This document shows, piece by piece, positions 7,858-15,589 of a stretch of DNA of 64,000 nt. Position 1 is the stretch's first letter. Each line of letters opens with the position of its first letter. The notes under the pieces are model-generated. The model did no database searches. It worked only from the letters and a program-made list of their open reading frames with translations, and had not been told where the DNA came from. A program made the position numbers and the translations under genes. Source of the stretch: Sellimonas caecigallum (GTDB taxonomy: Bacteria > Bacillota > Clostridia > Lachnospirales > Lachnospiraceae); contig NZ_VIRV01000004.1 of the NCBI RefSeq assembly GCF_019754295.1, positions 62,001 to 126,000 of the forward strand, given 5' to 3'.

Positions 7858-8925
7858 TTAAATAATCAGTACAGTTTCTGCCAGTTTTTCTTTTACCTTG
7901 TCCCGCTGGAACCGGATTTCCTCCTGGAACGTCCCACTGATGGTCAGGTTATCCTGAACAAAGAGGGCCGATCGATACGGTTCGTGAAACTCGTGTCTGT
8001 ACTCTTCCTCGTCGATCCGGTCAAAATCAGACACTCCGACTCCTGCAAGCGCTACAAGCCATTCATAATACGTTTCTTCGTCTTTGATCAATCTGCGCAC
8101 CCACCTGCCCGTACGCTTCTCCTTCCAGACAGTATAAAACCAACATTCCTCGTCAAGTATGGCCCGTCCCGCCGACACGGCTATCCGGAGAAAGTCCTGC
8201 TGATTCTCCTCTCCCTTTTCCTCATCTTTCCGTCCAAGAAAGAGAATAACCGAAGCGCCGATGGGACAGCTGAACTCCTTCATGTAAAGCTCATCTGATC
8301 GTGCGCTCAGCTTCCAGTGAATTCTTGAAATCCTGTCCCCCGGACGATAAGAACGGACGTCAAACACCTCGGAACTATCGTCCCCGCCCCGGTCTTTGTC
8401 GTACTCATCACTTTCCACAAGAAAATTTCGGGTCGCCTTGGTAATCTCTGCAAACACAGGGTAACACTTCGGTATTACGCGGATTTCTGCAGCCTCCCTC
8501 TCTGCTTTCCGAAGGGGAATCCAGAACATTCCAAGGGCGTCCGCCGCACAGATTTTTTCCGGCAAAAGTATCTGTCTGCCACACCCTTCCGCCTCGAAAG
8601 GACAGAGAACCGTCTGTTTTCTTCTTTTCCCCAGGCTGTTTACGAAAAATTTTTGTCCTCTGATCCGGAACCGGATATCCGGTGTACGCACCTTTCCCCT
8701 GTTTTCTACAATAAAGGGGATATCCAAATTCTCTCCTTCCTCTGCGATCTGAAATCCTCCCACAGGCAGAACAGCAATCTTCCCCTTCCATAACCGCACC
8801 GTTCCATACAGAAACAAAAGGAAGAGAATCTCCACGGAAAGAACGGAAGTCCCTTCTTCCCATTCATATACAAGATTCAGATAAACGGTAAGAAGCATAA
8901 TGCTGAAATATACGGCCTTTTTCAT
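7858..8925 (-). CDS. DUF58 domain protein
   Basis: A 355-residue protein with two hydrophobic segments at the N terminus (residues 4-42) and the DUF58 signature at 192-209 (SYRPGDRISRIHWKLSAR). The C-terminal part resembles a von Willebrand A fold, as known for this family. DUF58 proteins work with MoxR ATPases, by analogy with metal-ion insertion or chaperone systems. It lies two bases behind moxR and 13 bases ahead of the transglutaminase gene, the classic MoxR-DUF58-TGase order. The start ATG follows AAAGGA. Substrate unknown. Confidence 0.9.
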   Translation of the reverse strand: MKKAVYFSIMLLTVYLNLVYEWEEGTSVLSVEILFLLFLYGTVRLWKGKIAVLPVGGFQIAEEGENLDIPFIVENRGKVRTPDIRFRIRGQKFFVNSLGKRRKQTVLCPFEAEGCGRQILLPEKICAADALGMFWIPLRKAEREAAEIRVIPKCYPVFAEITKATRNFLVESDEYDKDRGGDDSSEVFDVRSYRPGDRISRIHWKLSARSDELYMKEFSCPIGASVILFLGRKDEEKGEENQQDFLRIAVSAGRAILDEECWFYTVWKEKRTGRWVRRLIKDEETYYEWLVALAGVGVSDFDRIDEEEYRHEFHEPYRSALFVQDNLTISGTFQEEIRFQRDKVKEKLAETVLII

Positions 8926-8927
8926 AT

Positions 8928-9884
8928 TCAGTGTCCTTTCCTCACAGACGGCTTCTCCGTCTTTGCCAAGACTTCCTTTATCACATCCCGTGACGTTATC
9001 TGTACGGCCCTTGCCTTGGCGTTTACAAAAATACGGTGGACTGCCACATTCGGGAAAATTTCGGCAACGTCCTGCGGAATACAGTAATCTCTTCCGCTCA
9101 GGTATGCCATGGCCTTCGTCACTTTGGCAAGGGCAATGGTTCCCCGAGGGCTTATCCCCATACGAACCATAGGATGTTCTCTTGTAGCACCGATAAGCCT
9201 CCCGATATAGTCATAGATCGCATCATGCATATAGATATCCTCCACTTCACTGCACATTTCGATCAACATCTGTTTTCCGATGATAGGACGGATCTGTTCC
9301 ACCGGATTTCCTTTCTGATTCCCCTTCACGATATCGATCTCTGTCTGAATATCCGGATATCCCATAGAAATGCAGATCATGAAACGGTCAAGCTGTGATT
9401 CCGGAAGCATCTGCGTTCCCGCGGAACCATATGGGTTCTCTGTAGCAATGACAATGAACGGATCCGGGACTTTTCTTGTAATCTGGTCTACCGTTACAGT
9501 ACCTTCTTCCATCACTTCCAGAAGTGCAGACTGTGTCTTTGGGGATGTTCTGTTGATCTCGTCTGCCAGAAACAAGTTGCACATGACGGCTCCAGGCTGA
9601 TAGGTAAATTTTCCTGTGATTTTGTCATACAGGGAAAATCCCACGATATCCGCCGGAAGGACATCGGGAGTAAACTGTACCCGGTTTCTGTCAAGCCCCA
9701 TGCATTTTGAAAAAGCCATCGCCATGGTTGTCTTTCCGACTCCCGGAATATCCTCAATCAATACATGGCCTCCCGCCAAAATAGCCGCCATGACCTTCGT
9801 TACACATTCCTCTTTTCCTATGACTGCCTTATTGACTTCTTCAATGACTGCTGCCGCAGCATTTTCTTGATATTCTTTCCCCAT
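8928..9884 (-). CDS. MoxR family AAA+ ATPase
   Basis: A 318-residue AAA+ ATPase of the MoxR family, which are chaperone-like remodelers often paired with VWA/DUF58 proteins. Walker A is IPGVGKTT (residues 46-53), Walker B LFLADEINR (104-112); sensor 1 (VIATENPYGSAGT), the arginine finger region (ESQLDRFM) and the C-terminal lid with GISPRGTIAL are all present. Length is normal. The ATG is preceded by GGGAG. It is first in a three-gene operon with its own promoter at 9908-9936. Confidence 0.93.
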   Translation of the reverse strand: MGKEYQENAAAAVIEEVNKAVIGKEECVTKVMAAILAGGHVLIEDIPGVGKTTMAMAFSKCMGLDRNRVQFTPDVLPADIVGFSLYDKITGKFTYQPGAVMCNLFLADEINRTSPKTQSALLEVMEEGTVTVDQITRKVPDPFIVIATENPYGSAGTQMLPESQLDRFMICISMGYPDIQTEIDIVKGNQKGNPVEQIRPIIGKQMLIEMCSEVEDIYMHDAIYDYIGRLIGATREHPMVRMGISPRGTIALAKVTKAMAYLSGRDYCIPQDVAEIFPNVAVHRIFVNAKARAVQITSRDVIKEVLAKTEKPSVRKGH

Positions 9885-9907
9885 ATGTTTTCTCCCTTTT
9901 TATTTTC

Positions 9908-9936
9908 ATTATACCCTTTTCCCTTCCTCTCCACAA
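9908..9936 (-). promoter_or_regulatory. Promoter of the moxR-DUF58-transglutaminase operon
   Basis: TTGTGG (9931-9936), 17-base spacer, TATAAT (9908-9913) on the minus strand, 24 bases upstream of the moxR ATG. Confidence 0.75.
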
Positions 9937-9958
9937 TACGCAATACCCACGTGGATAA

Positions 9959-9983
9959 CAAAAGGGAGCTCTGTTGAGCCCCC
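9959..9983 (-). terminator. Terminator after the small membrane protein gene
   Basis: On the minus strand GGGGGCTC-AACA-GAGCTCCC forms a hairpin with one bulge, followed by TTTTG. It separates thrC and its follower from the moxR operon. Confidence 0.7.
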
Positions 9984-9988
9984 ATACA

Positions 9989-10342
9989 TTACATATCAAA
10001 ATATTCTTTTCGCAGCCTCGAAGTAGTGATCATAAACCATATAAGAACAATAAGCAGAATCCCAAGGGAAATCCACACTCCAAGATTTGTTCTCGTCTCC
10101 GTATACGTTGTCACAAAATCAAAGATTCCGACAATCAGAAGTGCAATCCCTAGAACCAAAAGTTTCGGCGCAGCCTTTTTCCGGTATTCTTCCTGATTTT
10201 TACATTTTCTTACATTGATATCCTTTGGAAGGAGTACAGTCGTACAAATGATCCCTTTTTTTACCATCCGGTACCATCCCACGATACAGTAAATCCCACA
10301 GACCGTTCCTACGATTCCCCATATCAAATCAAAACTGTTCAT
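9989..10342 (-). CDS. Small membrane protein, function unknown
   Basis: I do not recognise this 117-residue protein. It has three hydrophobic segments: residues about 5-22 (LIWGIVGTVCGIYCIVGW), 60-78 (LLVLGIALLIVGIFDFV) and 87-105 (VWISLGILLIVLIWFM), with a charged cytoplasmic-looking loop between the first two. It starts six bases after the thrC stop, with GAGGTAA ahead of the ATG, so it is likely translated from the thrC transcript. No functional link to threonine synthesis is evident. Confidence 0.75.
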   Translation of the reverse strand: MNSFDLIWGIVGTVCGIYCIVGWYRMVKKGIICTTVLLPKDINVRKCKNQEEYRKKAAPKLLVLGIALLIVGIFDFVTTYTETRTNLGVWISLGILLIVLIWFMITTSRLRKEYFDM

Positions 10343-10348
10343 AAATGA

Positions 10349-11842
10349 TTACCTCAATCCCAATATTTCTTCCACTGTTTTTTTCATATCGCACACATCA
10401 CATTCTGCCGTGTGACGGATCGGTGCATTGCGTATCTCCTCCGCCGCCTTTGGAATCTCTGTCATGGACACTTCTTTCAAGTCGTCCATCAGGGAGAGTC
10501 CGCTTTTTCCGGCATATTTGTCCGGATCGATTGCATGGAGAACACTTTTTGCAAATTTATATGGACTTGCTGTGGAAGCAATGACCGTCTTTGTCTCGTC
10601 CCCGCTTTCCTTCCGGTATTTTTTATATACCGCAGACGCCACGGCAGTATGAGGATCCAATACATATCCAGTATTCCTGTACGTATCATGGATGGCATGC
10701 CTCATCTCTTCTTCGGAGGCATATCCTGCAGCAAAACCAGATAGTTCTGCCTTCATCTTGTCACTGATGGCATACCTGCCCTTTTCTTTTAATTCCTCCA
10801 TCAGCTCTCTGTTTTTTCCAGTGTTTCTTCCGGAAACCAGATAGATCAGGCGTTCCAGATTGCTGGAAATCAGAATATCCATAGAAGGCGATTCCGTTAA
10901 AATGAATGTCCGGTTACGGTCATAGACGCCGGTATCAAAAAAGTCAAACAACACTTTGTTTTCGTTGGATGCGCAGATAAGCTTTGCAATCGGAATACCC
11001 ATCTGCCCGGCAAACCAGGCTGCAAGAATATTGCCAAAATTGCCCGTCGGAACTACCACATTGATCTTTTCCCCTTCCTGGATTTCTCCGTTTTTCAAAA
11101 GTTTAGCGTAGGCGTAGACGTAGTAGACGATCTGCGGTACAAGTCGTCCCACATTGATGGAATTAGCCGAGGAGAACTGATATCCTGCTTTCTCCATCTT
11201 TTCCTTCATCTCTTTATCTTCAAACATAGCCTTTACACCGCTCTGGGCCTGGTCAAAGTTTCCATGGATTGCTACTACTGCAGTATTGTCCCCCTTCTGT
11301 GTGACCATCTGAAGTTTTTGCACTTCACTGACTCCGTCCTTCGGATAAAAGACGATGATCTTTGTGCCTTCCACATCAGCGAATCCCGCCAGGGCTGCCT
11401 TCCCTGTGTCTCCGGATGTTGCTGTAAGGATCACGATCTCATTTTTGACATTATTTTTTCTGGCCGCCGTCGTCAAAAGATGAGGAAGAATAGAAAGCGC
11501 CATATCTTTGAAGGCGATCGTCGCACCGTGGAACAACTCCAGGTAATAGACCTCATCCACTTTTGCAAGCGGCGCGATCTCCTCCGTATCAAATTTTTCA
11601 TCATATGCGTTCTTAATACAGCTTTTTAATTCTTCCTCTGTGAAGTCAGTGAGAAATTGCTTCATGACCACGTATGCAGTCTCCCTGTAATCCATCTCTT
11701 TTAACTCTTCCATGCCCACTGGAAGTATCGGAATCCTGTCCGGCACAAAAAGTCCTCCTTCGTCGGAGAGCCCTTTCAGTATCGCTTCCGATGCCGTCAG
11801 CATCACATTTTCATTTCTTGTACTTTTATAAAACAACTCCAT
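10349..11842 (-). CDS. thrC: Threonine synthase
   Basis: ThrC converts O-phosphohomoserine to threonine, the last step of threonine synthesis, using pyridoxal phosphate. The 497-residue length fits the longer fold-type II threonine synthase class (E. coli-like). The PLP lysine is Lys112 in HGATIAFKDMALS; the phosphate-binding loop follows in LTATSGDTGKAAL and the NVVVPTGNFGNILAAW segment is present. The ATG follows GAGGAGGAG. It has its own promoter (11891-11919). The upstream pathway genes lysC, the putative homoserine kinase and hom lie 31 kb away in the same window. Confidence 0.96.
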   Translation of the reverse strand: MELFYKSTRNENVMLTASEAILKGLSDEGGLFVPDRIPILPVGMEELKEMDYRETAYVVMKQFLTDFTEEELKSCIKNAYDEKFDTEEIAPLAKVDEVYYLELFHGATIAFKDMALSILPHLLTTAARKNNVKNEIVILTATSGDTGKAALAGFADVEGTKIIVFYPKDGVSEVQKLQMVTQKGDNTAVVAIHGNFDQAQSGVKAMFEDKEMKEKMEKAGYQFSSANSINVGRLVPQIVYYVYAYAKLLKNGEIQEGEKINVVVPTGNFGNILAAWFAGQMGIPIAKLICASNENKVLFDFFDTGVYDRNRTFILTESPSMDILISSNLERLIYLVSGRNTGKNRELMEELKEKGRYAISDKMKAELSGFAAGYASEEEMRHAIHDTYRNTGYVLDPHTAVASAVYKKYRKESGDETKTVIASTASPYKFAKSVLHAIDPDKYAGKSGLSLMDDLKEVSMTEIPKAAEEIRNAPIRHTAECDVCDMKKTVEEILGLR

Positions 11843-11890
11843 AGCATCTCCTCCTCATTGATGCGTAGCAAACACACGATTTTGTCGGGA

Positions 11891-11919
11891 ATTATACCAC
11901 ATTCCTCGCTGGAATTCAA
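11891..11919 (-). promoter_or_regulatory. Promoter of thrC
   Basis: TTGAAT (11914-11919), 17-base spacer, TATAAT (11891-11896) on the minus strand, about 48 bases ahead of the thrC ATG. No T-box or riboswitch was seen in the short leader. Confidence 0.8.
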
Positions 11920-11940
11920 TCGCTTTATCGCTTTATCATG

Positions 11941-13251
11941 CTAAATCTCCGTTTTTCTTCTCCGGAAAAGGATGAAAAAGACGGAGCTTACCGCCATCAG
12001 AATCGGATAGTACAGATATGGCATGATCTCAAACGGTGTAATCTGTGTCAGGGTTGCTGCAGACAGAAGCTGAGCTCCGTACGGTATGAGCCCCTGCCCT
12101 ACGGAAGTGAAAATATCCAGGAGAGACGCGGAACGCTTCTTGTCGATCCCAAATTCCTGGCTGATCTCCTTTGCGATAGGGCCGGCCATGACGATAGCCA
12201 CCGTATTGTTCGCCGTACACATATCCACAAGAAGAGCAAGACCTGCAATCCCGAATTCTCCTCCCTTTTGTCCGCGGATATTCTTGCGGATCAGGTTCAG
12301 TATAAATGTGATCCCGCCCATTTCTTTTACAAGCGACACGATACACGCTACGACGATGGAAATGACCGTGATATCATACATCCCCATGATACCGCCAGTT
12401 CCGTCCGCCCCCTGCGCCACTACCCGAAACAGGTCTGACAAAGCGATGGATCCAGATACGGCTCCGATGATCAAAGACAGGACAGTACCGGTCATCAGAA
12501 CGAGAAATACATTAAATCCGATCAGAGCGCCAACTAAAACGACCAGATACGGCATTACTTTCCAGATATTGTAAGACAACTCTTCTGTGGCCTTATATTC
12601 CCCTCCTGCTGTCAGGACGAAAAAGATGAGGATTGTGACAATGGCTGCCGGAAGGACAATAAGAAAATTCTCACGGAACTTGTCCTTCATCTCACATCCC
12701 TGTGTCTTGACTGCCGCGATCGTCGTATCGGAAATCATGGAAAGATTGTCTCCAAACATCGCTCCGCACACGACTGCTCCGATACATATCGGAAGAGCAA
12801 ATCCTGTCTTCTCACTGATACCTACGGCGATGGGAGCCAACGCGGCGATCGTCCCCATGGACGTTCCCATTGAGACGGAAATAAAGCATCCGATCAAAAA
12901 TAATCCCACAACTGCAATATTAGGCGGAAGAATAGAAAGTCCCAGATTTACTGTACTGTCTGCTCCCCCGGCTGCCGTCACTGCTCCGGAAAATCCGCCC
13001 GCACAGAGGAAGATCAGACACATCGTAATGATATTGTCCTCTCCCACTCCCTGTGCGATAATATGGATCTTTTGATTGAAATCATGTTTTCTGTCCTGGA
13101 TAAACGCCACAAACAGAGCGATCAGGAATGCAAGGATCGCAGGCATCGCGTAGAAATCCCCCGTGATAAACCCGGATCCCAAAAATATGACAAGGAATAC
13201 TCCGATTGGCAGGAGCGCTGCCGCATTCCCCTTTGTCTGTTTTTCATTCAT
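11941..13251 (-). CDS. NhaC-family Na+/H+ antiporter-type transporter
   Basis: A 436-residue membrane transporter of the NhaC/ion transporter superfamily, with about 11-12 hydrophobic segments. Family motifs include GTSMGTIAALAPIAVGIS in the first half, FGDNLSMISDTTIAAVKTQG in the middle and VDMCTANNTVAIVMAGPIA in the second half. Members exchange Na+ and H+ or carry amino acids and carboxylates; the substrate cannot be inferred here. The ATG follows AAAGGGG. It lies between leuCD and thrC with a hairpin separating it from leuD. It is distinct from the lysine-riboswitch-controlled paralog at 27902-29521. Confidence 0.88.
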   Translation of the reverse strand: MNEKQTKGNAAALLPIGVFLVIFLGSGFITGDFYAMPAILAFLIALFVAFIQDRKHDFNQKIHIIAQGVGEDNIITMCLIFLCAGGFSGAVTAAGGADSTVNLGLSILPPNIAVVGLFLIGCFISVSMGTSMGTIAALAPIAVGISEKTGFALPICIGAVVCGAMFGDNLSMISDTTIAAVKTQGCEMKDKFRENFLIVLPAAIVTILIFFVLTAGGEYKATEELSYNIWKVMPYLVVLVGALIGFNVFLVLMTGTVLSLIIGAVSGSIALSDLFRVVAQGADGTGGIMGMYDITVISIVVACIVSLVKEMGGITFILNLIRKNIRGQKGGEFGIAGLALLVDMCTANNTVAIVMAGPIAKEISQEFGIDKKRSASLLDIFTSVGQGLIPYGAQLLSAATLTQITPFEIMPYLYYPILMAVSSVFFILFRRRKTEI

Positions 13252-13290
13252 AATGTTTCCCCTTTCACTGTAAATTATCTTCTATGTCGA

Positions 13291-13323
13291 AAACAGGCGC
13301 AACACTTCATAAATGCTGCGCCT
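13291..13323 (-). terminator. Hairpin after leuD, probable terminator
   Basis: On the minus strand AGGCGCA and TGCGCCT pair (13295-13323), followed by the short T-rich GTTTTC. The T-run is weak, so partial read-through into the NhaC gene is possible. Confidence 0.55.
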
Positions 13324-13339
13324 CGTAGTTTTCCATCAT

Positions 13340-13843
13340 TTAGTTTGAACCGCTTTTTACTTTTTCATTTGTATAGCTGACAAGGCCGCCCGCAGAGATG
13401 ATCTTCTGCATGAATTCCGGAAACGGCTGTCCCTGGTACTCTGTTCCTTTCGTGCGGTCATAAATCTTTCCGCTGTCAAAATCGATCTCCACCTCGTCGC
13501 CGGCTTCAATTTCCATAGCCGCTTCTTTGCACTCGATGATCGGCAGACCGATGTTGATGGAATTGCGGAAAAAGATTCTGGCGAACGTCTCCGCGATGAT
13601 ACAGCTTACACCCGCTGTCTTCAGGCAAAGCGGCGCATGTTCTCTGGATGATCCGCATCCGAAGTTCTTTCTCGCCACAATGATATCGCCCGGCTTTACT
13701 TTGCCTGCGAATTCCGGATCAATATCCACCATGGCATGAGATGCCAACTCTTTCGCATCAAAAGAATTCAGGTAACGTGCCGGAATGATCACGTCTGTAT
13801 CTACATTGTCCCCGTATTTAAACACATGTCCTTTTGCTTTCAT
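13340..13843 (-). CDS. leuD: 3-isopropylmalate dehydratase small subunit
   Basis: LeuD is the swivel-domain subunit that together with LeuC isomerises 2-isopropylmalate to 3-isopropylmalate in leucine synthesis. The 167-residue length matches the short prokaryotic/archaeal-type LeuD. Visible motifs are [15 protein letters not shown] near the N terminus and [15 protein letters not shown], which contacts substrate. It starts four bases after the leuC stop and is co-transcribed with it. Related homoaconitase or methylthio-substrate enzymes are possible in this family; leucine synthesis is the default reading. Confidence 0.93.
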   Translation of the reverse strand: MKAKGHVFKYGDNVDTDVIIPARYLNSFDAKELASHAMVDIDPEFAGKVKPGDIIVARKNFGCGSSREHAPLCLKTAGVSCIIAETFARIFFRNSINIGLPIIECKEAAMEIEAGDEVEIDFDSGKIYDRTKGTEYQGQPFPEFMQKIISAGGLVSYTNEKVKSGSN

Positions 13844-13846
13844 CTT

Positions 13847-15118
13847 CTATGCACCTACTTTCTCTGGATTTGCAATATATCCTGCGATGGCGCTCGCTGC
13901 CGCTGTCTCCGGAGAGGCCAGATAGATCAGGGAGTCCACATGTCCCATCCTTCCTACAAAATTTCGGTTTGTAGTGGACACACATTTCTCTCCTGCCGCC
14001 AGAACACCCATATGTCCGCCCATGCAAGGGCCGCAGCTCGGCGTGCTGAACGCACATCCCGCATCTACAAAGATTTCTGCGATTCCTTCTTTCAGACACT
14101 CTTTATAAATCTTCTGTGTCCCTGGAATCACGATAACTCTCACATCCGGATGCACTTTGTGTCCTTTCAGGACAGCCGCCGCTCTTCTCATGTCTTCCAT
14201 CCGCCCGTTCGTACAAGATCCGATGACTACCTGGTCGATCCGGATCGGTTCCATCTCCTCGATCTCATCGATCGTGTGAGCGTTCCCCGGAAGATGCGGA
14301 AATGCCACTGTCGGTCTTACTTCCGCCAGATCGATCTCGATCACTTCATCGTAGATGGCATCTTCATCCGGAGTATAGATCTTATATTCCTTTTCGGAAT
14401 GTTCTTTCATATACGCTTCCGCCTTTTCATCCACAAGGAAAATACCATTCTTTGCACCTGCTTCTATGGCCATATTTGCCATTGTAAACCGGTCGTCCAT
14501 CGAAAGATTGGAAAGTCCTTCTCCTACAAATTCCATGGATTTGTAGAGCGCTCCGTCTACCCCGATCTTTCCGATAATGTGCAGGATGATATCTTTCCCG
14601 CTCACAAATTTCCCAGGTTTTCCTTTCAACACAAACTGAATCGCAGACGGCACTTTAAACCACAGCTCTCCCATAGCCATGCCGGTAGCGATGTCTGTCG
14701 TCCCTACGCCTGTAGAGAATGCCCCAAGCGCTCCGTATGTACAGGTATGTGAATCTGCACCGATGATACACTCTCCCGCAACTGTAATTCCTTTTTCCGG
14801 GAGAAGTGCATGCTCGATTCCCATCTGTCCGATCTCATAATAGTGGGTCAGTCCCTGTTCTTTTGCAAATTCCCGGATTGACTTGGAATTCTCGGCAGAT
14901 TTGATATCCTTGTTCGGTGTAAAATGATCTGGCACAAGGACTACCTTGTCTTTGTCAAACACTTTATCGGCCATCTTTCTGAATACAGGCACTGCCATCG
15001 GCCCGGTAATATCATTCGCCATTACAACATCCAATTTCGCTTCGATCAGCTGTCCCGCCTCCACAGACTCAAGTCCCGCATGCGCTGCAAGGATCTTCTG
15101 CGTCATTGTCATTCCCAT
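13847..15118 (-). CDS. leuC: 3-isopropylmalate dehydratase large subunit
   Basis: LeuC carries the 4Fe-4S cluster of isopropylmalate isomerase. The 423-residue length is that of the archaeal/clostridial-type large subunit. Cluster ligands lie in VIGSCTNGR and in the paired cysteines of [35 protein letters not shown] is the conserved substrate-binding stretch. The ATG at 15116-15118 has GAGGAGG upstream. leuC is first in leuC-leuD; leuA and leuB are not in the window. Confidence 0.95.
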   Translation of the reverse strand: MGMTMTQKILAAHAGLESVEAGQLIEAKLDVVMANDITGPMAVPVFRKMADKVFDKDKVVLVPDHFTPNKDIKSAENSKSIREFAKEQGLTHYYEIGQMGIEHALLPEKGITVAGECIIGADSHTCTYGALGAFSTGVGTTDIATGMAMGELWFKVPSAIQFVLKGKPGKFVSGKDIILHIIGKIGVDGALYKSMEFVGEGLSNLSMDDRFTMANMAIEAGAKNGIFLVDEKAEAYMKEHSEKEYKIYTPDEDAIYDEVIEIDLAEVRPTVAFPHLPGNAHTIDEIEEMEPIRIDQVVIGSCTNGRMEDMRRAAAVLKGHKVHPDVRVIVIPGTQKIYKECLKEGIAEIFVDAGCAFSTPSCGPCMGGHMGVLAAGEKCVSTTNRNFVGRMGHVDSLIYLASPETAAASAIAGYIANPEKVGA

Positions 15119-15151
15119 ATTGTACGCGCCTCCTCTGTCACTTTTCTAAAT

Positions 15152-15181
15152 ATTTTATCACATTACTGTATTCATGTGCAA
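15152..15181 (-). promoter_or_regulatory. Promoter of leuCD
   Basis: TTGCAC (15176-15181), 18-base spacer, TAAAAT (15152-15157) on the minus strand. The leader is only about 30 bases, so no T-box can fit. Confidence 0.65.
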
Positions 15182-15234
15182 GAAAAAAATAGAGCGCATT
15201 CGGTTTTCCCTGCTGTATACGTCTCACAATTTTG

Positions 15235-15263
15235 TTTACGCTTCAGATTATTTATTATATAAT
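15235..15263 (+). promoter_or_regulatory. Promoter of feoAB
   Basis: TTTACG (15235-15240), 17-base spacer, TATAAT (15258-15263) on the plus strand inside a very AT-rich stretch that could also hold an iron-regulator site, although no clear Fur box was seen. Confidence 0.6.
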
Positions 15264-15343
15264 ATTAAAGTGCGGCAAAGTTCGGCACGGTTTATACATA
15301 TTCCGACAGACTGCCGGCCGCACACTTGCAAAGGAGGAGAGAA

Positions 15344-15589
15344 ATGAATCTGAAAATGGGAAAAAACCGACAGACCTACACAGTAAAATCCATTCGTCTC
15401 GAGCTTGCCCTTGAGCGCCGCCTGGAAGCACTTGGACTTACAGAAGGCGCGCCGGTTACGATATTGAACAATGACAAGAAGGGAGCTATGACGGTGCGTT
15501 TCCGCGGCACACGTTTTGCTCTCGGCAGAAGGATCGCCGAACATATCGATGTGGAGGAAAATGTATCATGCCAAACTCCAAAACAGTAA
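15344..15589 (+). CDS. feoA: Ferrous iron transport protein A
   Basis: FeoA is a small SH3-like cytoplasmic partner of the FeoB ferrous iron transporter. The 81-residue product has the family's pattern RLEALGLTEGAPVTILNN and RFRGTRFALGRRIAEHI. The start is the ATG at 15344, just behind AAGGAGGAGA; an in-frame TTG 18 bases upstream lies before the ribosome site and is not used. It overlaps feoB by 22 bases, so translation is coupled. Confidence 0.93.
   Translation: MNLKMGKNRQTYTVKSIRLELALERRLEALGLTEGAPVTILNNDKKGAMTVRFRGTRFALGRRIAEHIDVEENVSCQTPKQ

Noticed and set aside
11843-11940. T-box or riboswitch in front of thrC
   Set aside because: The leader is under 50 bases with no conserved block; only a promoter is present.
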